Positions 18,656 through 27,357 of a stretch of 64,000 bases of DNA are shown piece after piece. Position numbers and translations under genes: made by a program. This DNA is from Xanthomonas fragariae (GTDB lineage Bacteria; Pseudomonadota; Gammaproteobacteria; Xanthomonadales; Xanthomonadaceae), in NCBI RefSeq assembly GCF_017603965.1, contig NZ_CP071955.1, forward strand, positions 62,001 to 126,000, in the 5' to 3' direction. Each line of letters opens with the position of its first letter. Position 1 is the first letter of the stretch. Below the pieces are notes generated by a model. That model worked only from the letters and a program-made list of their open reading frames with translations. It was not told where the DNA came from and made no database searches.

Positions 18656-21175
18656 ATGGCAAACCAGCATCATGATGCAAGAACGTGGCCGGATGAGGTG
18701 GAAACCTACCCGGCGAGTGCACAAGACTTGGCCGCATATGCACATAGTCGCCATGTGTTGGCGCAGTTCCAGGTGCCCCTGCTGGTCGGTCAACACAACC
18801 CGCACACACGTTTGTTCGTGGCTTGTTTTGATGGCACAGGTAATGACAAATACAAGGACCCTCAGCACATTACCAATATCGGAATATTGGATGATCAGGT
18901 GCAAACGGCAGTAAGTAACGGCATTAAAAATATCAGCGGCTACTACGTCCCCGGCGTGGGCACACAGGACGATGCGTTCACCCGCAATCTCGACGGTGCC
19001 CTGGGTTACAGCTACGGCCCGCGGATGGAAGAGATGTACTTGAATTTCATCCGCCAAGCTCATGAATGGAGAAAACACGATCCGCAAGCCGAAATCAGCA
19101 TCGTGTCCACAGGCTTCAGCCGTGGCGCGGTCACCGCGGCCATGTTCACCCGCATGATTCACGAGCGCGGTATCCAAGATCCGGTCGGCATGAAAATCGC
19201 ACAGGGCCCGCACCACGAAATCCTCAAACTCACCCCCACCCATCCCCCGCTGGTGCCGCCCGGCCGCACCGCGCAGACCGTCGGCTTGCTGGACCCGGTC
19301 GCCACCGGCGACATGAATCTGCACGATGTCCGCCTGCCGTCTTCGGTGGTGTCGGGCTTGCAACTCACCGCCCGCGATGAGCGTCGCGATACGTTCCCGG
19401 TCAAGGACATCGTGCCCCCCGGTCAATCGCACGACGGGCGTCTGCTCCATCTGGTCCATCCCGGCGCGCATTCGGACATCGGCGGTTCCTACCTGCTCGA
19501 TGGCCTGGCCGTGCGCAACGGCAACCTGCTCACCGATTACATCAACACCCTCAGCGACACACCCTTCCTGCAACCGCGCACGGTGCACAGCGCACCGGCA
19601 ATGAACGTCATCCACCGCTCCGAACAGCACCAAGCGTTCTACACCACCGCCGTGGCGGCGGCGCTTGGGCATCGCGTGCATGTGGATGCATTGGCCGGCA
19701 TCGCGATGCGCGAAGGCCGCACCGGCGCCGAGCTGGGTGATGCGGCGCTGCGCGCGCATTATCCGCTGCGCCCGGTGCACGTGTCGGCCGAACAGACCGA
19801 CCCCACGCTGCCAGCGTTCTTCCGGCAAGCGCCTCATGCGCCTCATGCCGTGGTGGCACCGCCGCTGCCGGCGGCACCGTCCACCCACACCGGATCGACA
19901 CACGCCGACACGTCTTCGTCGTCCTCTTCCTCCGCTGCCGCCTCCACGCCGCCCCTGGCTGTCGATGCGCACACGCGCATGCAGCAAGACCACGCCGCCC
20001 AACAGCACCAGCAGCGCATCCAACAGGCGCAGCAGCACGCACCGCAACTGGCGCCCTCTCACCGGCAGACAATGGCGCAGCCCTCCCATACCGCCCCGGC
20101 CACGGAAAAACCGGCCAGCGTGGACAGGCAGCAACAGACGCGGATGGCGCAACCGCAGCAGCAGGAACCGCACACGCAGGCCGCGCGCGCGCAGCAACAC
20201 CACCTCGCGCAGCAGCATGCCCAGCTGCACCGTCAGGCCATGGAGGCGCAGCAACGCGACGACGCACAGCGCCACACCCAGGACACCCGGCCGCACCCCC
20301 ACACACAACCTCAAGCCGCCGAGCCGATGCTCTACACCCCGCCGACGCGTCCGCCGGGTTCGGACGAGCACCTCACCGACTTCCGTCACCCGGACCATCC
20401 GCTGCACAGGCGCTATACCCTGTTCAAGAATGCGCTGGAACAGTCCCATACCCTGCCCAGGAATGGCGACACATTGCCCTACGGCCCCGCGCAGCAGGAA
20501 CGGCTGGCGGCCGGGTTCACCGACGCGCTCGGCGCCGAGATGAGATTCAACCACGACATCAGGGGGTTCAAGCAGCACCAAGGCCAACTGCTGGCCTATG
20601 AGCAGCCGCCCTCGTTCGACCAAAAGGGCAAGGTGCTCAGGATCGATCCCCAGCACGCATTAGCGCAATCGCCCGAGCAACATGCCGCCACGTGGCGAGC
20701 GCGCGAAGCGACCCATGCACCGGCGCCGCCAAGCCGCGCCATCGCCCCGGTCGCGATCACGGCCCAGGACATGCGCCATCCCGCGCATCCGCGCCATGCG
20801 CTGTTCGCACAGGCCCGCGAGGCCATCGCCGATGTCCATGAACGCTGGGGCCGGCCCGTGCCCGATGCGGCGCAGTTGGACCGTCATGCCGCACAAGTCG
20901 TTGTGGAGACACGCAAGTTGGGCCAGACCGAAGTGGAAAAGATCTACCTGGGGATGCCGCAGGGCCACGCGACCCAAACGCCGCACTACGGGGTGCAATC
21001 CAACGGGGAGCTATGGGCGAGAGTCGCTGCGCCGCAACTGACGCAAGCGCCGGACGTCGCCCAGGCCAGCCAGCAATTGCAAACGGTGGAGCAGCAGAAC
21101 CTCGCCGAACAGGCCATGCAGGCCCAACGCGCCGCGCAAATGCAAGGGCAGATGCAGGGGCAGGCCATGGCGTAG
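18656..21175 (+). CDS. DUF2235 (Tle1-like) lipase effector with tandem C-terminal export-type modules
   Basis: The 839-residue protein has an N-terminal alpha/beta-hydrolase domain of the DUF2235 family, which includes antibacterial phospholipases. It shows ACFDGTGND near residue 57, nucleophile GFSRG (Ser155), acid in GLLDPVATGD (Asp213) and His272 in HPGAHSDIGG. Residues ~395-570 are a Pro/Ser/Gln/His-rich linker. Two similar ~110-residue modules follow, each opening with D-[FM]-RHP-x-HP (residues 575 and 705), and a Gln-rich tail. This layout resembles the XVIPCD signal of X-T4SS effectors, here apparently doubled. The fit is by pattern only, since the canonical motifs are not exact. A lipoprotein gene sits 25 bp upstream. 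A T6SS-delivered lipase is the alternative. Confidence 0.85.
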   Translation: MANQHHDARTWPDEVETYPASAQDLAAYAHSRHVLAQFQVPLLVGQHNPHTRLFVACFDGTGNDKYKDPQHITNIGILDDQVQTAVSNGIKNISGYYVPGVGTQDDAFTRNLDGALGYSYGPRMEEMYLNFIRQAHEWRKHDPQAEISIVSTGFSRGAVTAAMFTRMIHERGIQDPVGMKIAQGPHHEILKLTPTHPPLVPPGRTAQTVGLLDPVATGDMNLHDVRLPSSVVSGLQLTARDERRDTFPVKDIVPPGQSHDGRLLHLVHPGAHSDIGGSYLLDGLAVRNGNLLTDYINTLSDTPFLQPRTVHSAPAMNVIHRSEQHQAFYTTAVAAALGHRVHVDALAGIAMREGRTGAELGDAALRAHYPLRPVHVSAEQTDPTLPAFFRQAPHAPHAVVAPPLPAAPSTHTGSTHADTSSSSSSSAAASTPPLAVDAHTRMQQDHAAQQHQQRIQQAQQHAPQLAPSHRQTMAQPSHTAPATEKPASVDRQQQTRMAQPQQQEPHTQAARAQQHHLAQQHAQLHRQAMEAQQRDDAQRHTQDTRPHPHTQPQAAEPMLYTPPTRPPGSDEHLTDFRHPDHPLHRRYTLFKNALEQSHTLPRNGDTLPYGPAQQERLAAGFTDALGAEMRFNHDIRGFKQHQGQLLAYEQPPSFDQKGKVLRIDPQHALAQSPEQHAATWRAREATHAPAPPSRAIAPVAITAQDMRHPAHPRHALFAQAREAIADVHERWGRPVPDAAQLDRHAAQVVVETRKLGQTEVEKIYLGMPQGHATQTPHYGVQSNGELWARVAAPQLTQAPDVAQASQQLQTVEQQNLAEQAMQAQRAAQMQGQMQGQAMA

Positions 21176-21310
21176 TAACCGGTTACCCATGATCATCCAG
21201 GCAATACCGCATGGACAGCCATGCGCCGAACCGCATCACGCCCGACGAGTTCACCACCGCGAGGCGTTGCAGCATCCCGCACACCCTCTTTCCCAAGGAA
21301 GACCCTCCCT

Positions 21311-21514
21311 ATGCGTTCGCGCACCAAATTCGTTGTTGCCGTCGTCGCGTTGCTGCCCGTTGCCGTGGCCGGGCTGTCTCTGTCCGGCTTTCTGGTGCTG
21401 GCCCTGGTGAATTCACTCGCGAAGTGCAAGGCTGTTGTAGTTGAAAAAGACTTCGGCTGGGCAGAGTGGCCACGCAGTCGGCATGGGGCATGCAGCAGGG
21501 CGGCCTGGTTGTAG
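21311..21514 (+). pseudogene. Fragment starting with a membrane/signal segment
   Basis: ATG at 21311 follows AAGGAAG and opens a frame with a strong hydrophobic N-terminus (KFVVAVVALLPVAVAGLSLS, then GFLVLALVNSLA). The coding character is lost after ~37 residues and the frame ends at 21514. It is probably the 5' end of a deleted lipoprotein or membrane gene, downstream of the lipase. The family is not recognised. Confidence 0.4.
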
Positions 21515-21700
21515 CCGGGCACAGTGAGAACCACACGGCGCTCGACGTCGAGTTCGTTCAGGCGCGCTCGACAGGAATTGTGAACTCGCCGCCTGGCGAC
21601 ACCAACACGTGTTCCAGCCCGCAATACGTTTCCAGGTCCAGCTACGCAGTTCCGCGGGGATGCCCTTTGCGCTCAGCCATGCGAAACGTATCGTTGAGCA

Positions 21701-22078
21701 ATGGTCGCTGCTTTAGAGTTTCCGGAAGCGTCCTTGCCGCACCTACATACAGGTCCACCTCGCCTTTTCCATGCGCGCTGTGAGCGTGCCCATGTCATGT
21801 ACCACAAAGCTCGTCCGCAGTTCACGGCCGTGCTGGCCCATGTAGACGCTGTTTTACTGACCCATCTGCATGTCGACCACACCGGTTGGAACACCGTCAG
21901 AACAGATAACGGTTGGGCGCCGACCTTTCCAAACGCACGCTACGTCTACGCACGCGCCGAAGAAAACTTCTACGCGACAGCACAAGGTCAAGCGCGTCGC
22001 AGCGTGTTTTCTGCACTGGAACTCATGCTTCTGCGCCGATGCTGTCCTGGCGCGCCGCTCGCGCGCCTGGGTGCATGA
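21701..22078 (+). pseudogene. Metallo-beta-lactamase-fold hydrolase fragment
   Basis: The frame contains VDAVLLTHLHVDHTGWNTV followed by APTFPNARYVYARAEENFY. This is the HxHxDH metal-binding motif and the next conserved segment of MBL-fold hydrolases (lactonase-like branch). Only ~65 recognisable residues survive; both ends run into unrelated sequence. It is non-functional debris between the lipase and hglS. Confidence 0.6.
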
Positions 22079-22230
22079 CTACGTTGTAGAAAAGCGGGCC
22101 ACGTATTTCAGTTCCCATTTCGCCGGGACCTCGGTGGTGCAGGCGACCCGTACCCCCATGGCAGTGGGGTGGTAAATCGAGGGCGACAACTGTTGCCACA
22201 GGGCTGCGGTTTGCAGCCGCTGTCGTCTGC

Positions 22231-23598
22231 CTACCCCAACAACGCCTGCAGCGACGCGCGCTCCAGCTGCGCATACAACGCAAACGCGTCATGCACCTGC
22301 GCGCCCAGCGCCTGCTCGAAACTGCGCTTGCTCGAATGTGCGGCGTACGCACGTTGTTCGGTGCCGCCGAGGTTTGACTGGAAGATGCCCGCCGCACTCA
22401 CTGGCAAAAAATCTTCATAGATGATCGGATCGGCGCTGACCAGGCCGAGCGCAATCGCGGTTTCTGCGGGCATGGCGGCCACCTGCGCCGGATCGGCGCG
22501 GCCGGCATCGGTCAACGCGTAGCGAAAATAACCCAGGCCTTGCTGACGCAGCACCGCCTCATCGTCGGGGAACGCTACAAACGCGGTTTGTAGCCGCGTG
22601 GCGTAATCGGCACCGGTGCTGCCCGCACCATCGCTGCCGCGGGCCTGTGCCAACAACGCGTCGTAAAGCGCGCGACCCTTGGGCGTCAGTGCAAGCCCGC
22701 GCTGCTCGATTTCGCCGAAGCGCGCGGTATGTGTGCCATATTCGGCCTGTCCACTGTCGCCTAAAAAACGTACCGGTTCTTCCAGCGCCTTGAAGCTGGT
22801 CTGGCGCAGCAGGATCGGGATGCGTCGGCGCGGCGGCCCTTCGATCACCGTTTTCGCAGCGATGCCAGCGCGCTGCATCTGCGCCTGCGCCGCATCGATA
22901 TCCAGTGTGCGCGGGGTCAGGTGATTGATGTGCGGGCCGTGGAAGCTCACTACATCGGCGATCAGCTTGTGGGCTTGGCTCAGCGCGCGATAGGTCTGCA
23001 GCGACACGGAAGCATCGCCGTGCCAGCGGAAAGTTTCCAGCGCTTCGGCAACGAACTGCTGCGCCTGCATCGCATCTAGCCCGCCGACACGCTCGCGCTG
23101 TTCGATCAACTCCAGGACCCCGGTAGTGAAGATCTGCCGCTGCTCGAGAATCTGCGCCGCCCGCTCGCGCAACGCGGCATCCTCGATCAGTTCCAGCCGC
23201 AGCAGCGAAGTGAACACGCGGAACGGATTGGCCGACAGCGCCACATCGTCGATCGGGCGGAACGCGGTTGAATGCACCGGTACGCCGGCTACCGACAAGT
23301 CGTAATAGCCCACCGCGTGCATGCCCATCACCGCAAATAGCCGGCGCAAAGTGGACAGTTCCTGCGCCGTGCCGACCCGGATGGCGCCATGCCGTTCCAG
23401 ATCCAGCCGCGCGCGCTCATCGTTGCGCTGCAGCCGTACAGCCAGCGCAGCATCAGCTCTCAGGGTGTCGGCATTGACCTGCGCCACCAGCGTCATCAAG
23501 TCGCTGTACAACGGCACCTCAGCGCGATACATGTCGGACATCGCCTGGGCGAACAGGCTGCGGATCTGATCGGGAGAGACAAACACGGTATCGCGCAT
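22231..23598 (-). CDS. hglS: 2-oxoadipate dioxygenase/decarboxylase (HglS/YdcJ, DUF1338)
   Basis: This 455-residue Fe(II) enzyme of the DUF1338 family converts 2-oxoadipate to D-2-hydroxyglutarate in D-lysine/pipecolate catabolism. Characterised members coordinate iron with two His and one Glu. Plausible counterparts are the His in MGMHAVGYYDLS, a His in HGPHINHLTPRTLD and the Glu in ARFGEIEQRG. Start ATG 23598 (MRDTVFVSPDQI) matches the family N-terminus; upstream in-frame codons are non-coding. A 1185-bp, nearly identical 3' portion is duplicated at 14199-15383. The FAD dehydrogenase at 10049 could act on the D-2-hydroxyglutarate product, a suggestive but unproven link. It is monocistronic. 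Confidence 0.85.
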   Translation of the reverse strand: MRDTVFVSPDQIRSLFAQAMSDMYRAEVPLYSDLMTLVAQVNADTLRADAALAVRLQRNDERARLDLERHGAIRVGTAQELSTLRRLFAVMGMHAVGYYDLSVAGVPVHSTAFRPIDDVALSANPFRVFTSLLRLELIEDAALRERAAQILEQRQIFTTGVLELIEQRERVGGLDAMQAQQFVAEALETFRWHGDASVSLQTYRALSQAHKLIADVVSFHGPHINHLTPRTLDIDAAQAQMQRAGIAAKTVIEGPPRRRIPILLRQTSFKALEEPVRFLGDSGQAEYGTHTARFGEIEQRGLALTPKGRALYDALLAQARGSDGAGSTGADYATRLQTAFVAFPDDEAVLRQQGLGYFRYALTDAGRADPAQVAAMPAETAIALGLVSADPIIYEDFLPVSAAGIFQSNLGGTEQRAYAAHSSKRSFEQALGAQVHDAFALYAQLERASLQALLG

Positions 23599-23761
23599 GA
23601 GGTGGTCTTGGCAGAGCCGGCCAACGCCAGGGTTATTGCATTGTCGCCGACGGCGCCATGCGCCGGCCAGCTGCACGGCAGCATCGCGGGGAGCACATTG
23701 GCGTGCAGACAGCCGCACAAGCGGCCGACTGCGCTACAGCTTGCCGCTGCGCCAAGCCGCG

Positions 23762-24358
23762 CTAAAGCCCGGCCTGCGCGGCCGCTTCTGCCGCTTTGCT
23801 GGCCTGACGCGCCGCGTCCAGCCGCTGCGCATGATCGCCGAGCTGGCGACGCAGCAACGGGTCCAAGCTGATCGGCCGTTCCCAGCGGTCGTAGCTGGCG
23901 ACGATGGCATGCCGCAATGCGCGCATGTGCACGGGGTCCGGAGCGACCGACAGGCGCGCGATTACGCCCTCCCAACCATCGTGATGGTCACGGCTGTAGG
24001 CACGTACGCTGTCGCGGCACCACAGCTGCACTGTCTGTGCCCAGAAACAGGCGAAATAAATGTCCCCCGCATGCCAGCCATGCACCTGCAGCAGCGCCTG
24101 CACGTACCCGCGCGGCGTGCCGGTGTAGCGCGCCACCTCGTCGATGAAACTATCCGGATAGCGCTGCGCGTAGCTGTCCATGTCGGCCAAATGTTGATTC
24201 ACCCACGCATCGCCGGTGCCGGGCATCATCACTGCCGGCGCTGGGTCTTCTGACGCAGGTGCGGCTGCAGGCGCGGTCTGCGCAGCAGCCAGCGCAGGCA
24301 ACAGCAGCGCCATTCGTAATGGCAGAGATCGCAACAAGGAAGGGCTTGGCGCAGGCAT
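23762..24358 (-). CDS. Exported protein of unknown function
   Basis: This 198-residue product has a Sec signal peptide (LLRSLPLRMALLLPALAAAQ) and an Ala/Pro-rich spacer. A helical domain follows with MPGTGDAWVNQHLADMDSYA, ARYTGTPRGYVQALLQ and WHAGDIYFACFWAQTVQLWC. I know no family for it. It looks like a conserved periplasmic protein of Xanthomonadaceae. The start could also be 18 bp further upstream (24376); no strong ribosome-binding site decides. A mobile repeat lies 48 bp upstream of the start and may have replaced its promoter. Confidence 0.7.
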   Translation of the reverse strand: MPAPSPSLLRSLPLRMALLLPALAAAQTAPAAAPASEDPAPAVMMPGTGDAWVNQHLADMDSYAQRYPDSFIDEVARYTGTPRGYVQALLQVHGWHAGDIYFACFWAQTVQLWCRDSVRAYSRDHHDGWEGVIARLSVAPDPVHMRALRHAIVASYDRWERPISLDPLLRRQLGDHAQRLDAARQASKAAEAAAQAGL

Positions 24359-24406
24359 ACGCCGATGATGCCGCATGCCCGCCCCAGTGTCAGGCCGACC
24401 GCCGAT

Positions 24407-24554
24407 TTAGAGCGGCTAACAAAACGACTGCGCTTACCGCCAGGCGGGCGCGGCCGGTGCTCGGAATTGGCATGTACCACGCGTACACTGCGGTTCCTCC
24501 GCGCCGTCCGCACCCATTTGACGACTGCTTGCTACGTTTTGTTAGCCGCTCTAA
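24407..24554. repeat. ~148-bp inverted-repeat element (MITE-like), copy C
   Basis: Perfect 20-bp terminal inverted repeats (TTAGAGCGGCTAACAAAACG / CGTTTTGTTAGCCGCTCTAA) enclose a GC-rich interior nearly identical to copy D at 58533. It has no coding capacity. It is inserted between the exported protein gene and the truncated IS5 element. Confidence 0.9.
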
Positions 24555-24596
24555 GAACGTGTTCAAAGTCTTCCCTACGTATGGGAACCTAGTGAA

Positions 24597-25190
24597 ATGA
24601 GGAAGAGCTACCCGAGCGACATCAGTCCCGATCAATGCGACGTCATCAAGCCGCTGTTGGAAAGCGCGCGTAGAAGAACCAGTCCCAGGCGAGTAGACCT
24701 GTATGAGGTGTTCTGTGCGGTGTTGTACCTGCTCAGAAGCCGCTGCCAGTGGCGCATGCTGCCCGAGGAGTTTCCTAAATGGCGCACAGTGCATGCGTAC
24801 TTTGCCATCTGGAGTGAGCCGCGTGAAGGTGGCAGCCTGCTGGAGCAGGCTTTAAAAAAATCAGGTTGGCGCGGCCCGCGCGCGACAGGGGCGCAGCGCT
24901 TGCAGCAGATTCTTGATCATCCACGCGCAGAGCGTGAAGAACGCGGACACGGCAGGCTTGAAGGGCGATGACGCGGGCAAGAAGGTGTCGGGGATCAAGC
25001 GGCACATCGCGGTGGACACGCAGGGGCTGCCGCACGCGGTGGCAGTGACCACCGCCGAGGTGACGGACCGCAAAGGGGCGTTGCAGGCGCTCGAACGCTG
25101 CACATCGGGCCTCAAGCACGTGCAGAGTGTGTTGTGCGATAGCGGCTACGTGGGTCAGCCCTTTGCGCAGGGCGTGCGCGAAACTGATAC
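24597..25190 (+). mobile_element. Truncated, frameshifted IS5-family transposase
   Basis: The first frame (from ATG 24597) encodes MRKSYPSDISPDQCDVIKPL and WRMLPEEFPKWRTVHAYFA, the standard N-terminal domain of IS5-group transposases. After ~110 codons the frame shifts. Codons from 24925 encode AQSVKNADTAGLKGDDAGKK and RHIAVDTQGLPHAVAVTTAE with the first catalytic Asp. It stops matching after SGYVGQPFAQGVRE, where an IS3 scrap begins. The C-terminal third with the last catalytic residue is gone, so it is inactive. Confidence 0.85.
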
Positions 25191-25213
25191 GCCCAGGGTT
25201 CCGTAGACACTCA

Positions 25214-25345
25214 AGACCCTCGTTGCGCGTAGCGCCGTTCAAACTCTACAGGCGACAGGTCGCCAGTTGAACCATGACGGCGTTTTGGGTTGTAGAACAT
25301 TTCGATGTAGTCGAACACCTCGGTACGGTCCGGTTCCCATTGGGC
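25214..25345 (-). mobile_element. IS3-family transposase C-terminal scrap
   Basis: The last ~40 codons ([33 protein letters not shown]) are the diagnostic C-terminus of IS3-family OrfB transposases. The upstream part of the element has been deleted, and the scrap is fused in frame to glycosidase debris. Confidence 0.85.
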
Positions 25346-25755
25346 AAAAGGCCCGAGCATGCTAGCGAACGGTGTGCCTTCCGGTGAGCCGTTGTTGAGC
25401 AGGTACGCAGTGCCATCGGCATCGAAGAACAACAGCCAGTTCCACAGCGAGGCACCGGCATGGCCCCGTTCGGCCAGGCCATCGAGGTTGTGCCAATGAT
25501 TGAGCATGCGCAGATGCAGCCGCGTTGTCATTCTTCACGCGCCACGTGCAAGGTCGGCGCGTCGCCAATGATCACCAGCTCGCTTGCGCTGTCACGCGAT
25601 GGCGTGGCGTTGGCCAGCCACTGGTAGCGCAACCATAAATCGTAGCCATCCTCGGCATGTGCACCGGCAGTGGCCAACATGCCGCCACATGGCGGCGCCA
25701 GCCACATCAGCACTAACGCACGACAATATCCGCCACAGCATCCCATCAGGCGCAT
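25346..25755 (-). pseudogene. Collapsed xylan-utilisation genes: GH67 alpha-glucuronidase and GH43 fragments
   Basis: From its start near 25755 the frame encodes a signal-like N-terminus and AEDGYDLWLRYQWL, typical of the beginning of GH67 alpha-glucuronidases, ending at a stop at 25528. In an overlapping frame (25531-25436) comes [19 protein letters not shown], an internal GH67 motif that normally lies hundreds of residues further on. This is joined at once to [20 protein letters not shown] (25435-25346), which resembles a GH43 xylosidase/arabinofuranosidase strand. Two large deletions therefore merged separate glycosidase genes. The LacI-type regulator next door, divergently read, is the survivor of this locus. 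Confidence 0.65.
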
Positions 25756-25917
25756 GCGGCATGTTCCAGCGGCGTTGACGTGCTCAGGCGCATGTCGCCG
25801 CTCTGCCTGCTTCCCGGTACCATGACTTGCACACGCATGCAGGTACATGGCGCCGGGGGTTGTTGCAACAGCACGTGTGCATCCCGCAGCTTTCGCACTC
25901 ACTTGAAGAGGCCACGC

Positions 25918-26991
25918 TTGGAGAAGGTCAGGAAATCGGTCCGCCGCACCAGCCGCGCGACTACCATCGATGAAGTGGCGGCGCTGGCGAAGGTGTCGCC
26001 AATGACGGTCTCGCGTGTGGTCAACAATAACCGCAGCGTGCGCGATGCGACCCGCGAGCGAGTCCGGCGCGCGGTCGACAAGCTGGGCTATACGCCCAAC
26101 CTTGCGGCAAGCGCGCTGGCGGCCGCGCAGAGTACGCGCATCGCATTGATCTACAGCGACCCCAGGGGCGCGTACTTGCGCGAGTTGCTGCTGGGCGTAT
26201 TGCGGGTGGTATCGGGCACTTCGATCCAGCTGGTGATCGATTGCTGGGACGACCTGGATGCCGACGCCGAGCGCAAGGCCGCACGCAAGCTCGCCAAAGG
26301 CGTTGCCGGGGCAATCCTGCCGCCGCCGTTGTGCGAGTCGAAGGCGACGGTATTGGCACTGGTGCGCGCCAAGGTGCCGGTGGTGGCGATCGCCTCCAAC
26401 CATTTCCTTCCCGATGTGGCCTGCGTGCGTATCGACGAATTCGCCGCTGCCAAGGAAATCACCGAGCATCTGATCGCCCAGGGGCATACGCGCATCGGCT
26501 ACATCGCCGGGAATCCCAATTTGTCTGCGAGTACGCGTCGTTTCGAAGGTTTCCAGGCTGCGCTGGTCGAGGCAGGGTTGCGATTGGATCGGCATCTGGT
26601 GAAGCCGGGTGAATACACCTACAAGTCGGGTTTGATCGCTGCGGAAAAACTGCTGGCGCGCAAACGTCGCCCCAGCGCTATCTTCGCCAGCAACGACGAC
26701 ATGGCCGCCGCTACGATTTCGGTGGCGCATCGACGCGGGCTGGATGTGCCACGCGATCTGTCGGTGGTCGGCTTCGACGATACCTCCGCCGCCACGGCCG
26801 TGTGGCCCGAACTCACCACCGTGCGGCAGCCCATCGCCACAATGGCCGATGCCGCGCTGGATATCGTGTTGAAGAGGATTCGCGCCAAGGAGCGCACGGC
26901 GAAGATGGTCGATCATGTGGTCCCGCACCTGTTGGTCAAGCGGGATTCGGTGGCCGCGCCGGCTGCGTCGGAGACAACCGAGTCGCCGTAG
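25918..26991 (+). CDS. LacI-family transcriptional regulator, orphan of a xylan-utilisation locus
   Basis: The 357-residue product has an N-terminal helix-turn-helix (TIDEVAALAKVSPMTVSRVV), the hinge helix region LGYTPNLAASALA, and a periplasmic-binding-protein-like effector domain. Typical phrases there are GHTRIGYIAG, AIFASNDDMAAA, DLSVVGFDDT and PELTTVRQPI. A TTG start at 25918 is preferred because AAGAGG lies just upstream; the open frame extends earlier without coding character. It diverges from the GH67 remnant, so it probably repressed xylan or glucuronate genes that have since been deleted. The regulator looks intact; its present targets are unknown. Confidence 0.85.
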   Translation: MEKVRKSVRRTSRATTIDEVAALAKVSPMTVSRVVNNNRSVRDATRERVRRAVDKLGYTPNLAASALAAAQSTRIALIYSDPRGAYLRELLLGVLRVVSGTSIQLVIDCWDDLDADAERKAARKLAKGVAGAILPPPLCESKATVLALVRAKVPVVAIASNHFLPDVACVRIDEFAAAKEITEHLIAQGHTRIGYIAGNPNLSASTRRFEGFQAALVEAGLRLDRHLVKPGEYTYKSGLIAAEKLLARKRRPSAIFASNDDMAAATISVAHRRGLDVPRDLSVVGFDDTSAATAVWPELTTVRQPIATMADAALDIVLKRIRAKERTAKMVDHVVPHLLVKRDSVAAPAASETTESP

Positions 26992-27357
26992 CGCTGCACG
27001 CAACGGTGCGCGCACAGCAGGCGATTACCTGCGCAACATCAACGCGTCAGAGACGGATTGATCGGGTTTTCTTACGCTTGCTGGTGGCCGCTGATCTGCG
27101 TCGGCTCACCGCTGCTCGCGGCATACTTGACCACATCCACCACAACGTGCCGGTGCCGTCGGCAAACGCCGCACCAGCGCCGCTGCCCAAGCTGGCGTAA
27201 CGCTCGGCACGCCACCGTTCCAGCGCGATGGGCTCGCTAGCGTCACGACAGGGCGCACAGGCCCGGAACGACCTGTCATCGGCCGACTGACCGCTCATTT
27301 AGCCGCGCACGCTCGGCACCGGCCTGCCGTGCTCGGGGCAGCTACAATGGCCGGCTT
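26992..27357. other. 366-bp gap between the LacI regulator and ttcA
   Basis: No gene, clear terminator or repeat is seen. It should contain the ttcA promoter, but no convincing -35/-10 pair stands out. Confidence 0.4.

Larger units (their letters stand above)
15384..19682 (+). repeat. Tandem direct repeat, ~1996-bp unit (two full units plus a partial third)
   Basis: Unit 1 is 15384-17380, unit 2 is 17381-19376, and a third partial copy runs 19377-19682, all head to tail. Corresponding landmarks (lipoprotein starts 15963/17959, lipase starts 16660/18656) are exactly 1996 bp apart. A one-base C insertion in unit 1 makes the offset 1997 before it. Each unit holds the 3' part of one lipase gene, a foreign tail, a lipoprotein gene and the 5' part of the next lipase gene. 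Confidence 0.92.

Noticed and set aside
20100..20340. Gln/His-rich repeats in the lipase linker as a possible tandem DNA repeat or CRISPR-like array
   Set aside because: The repetition is amino-acid low complexity without a fixed unit or spacers.
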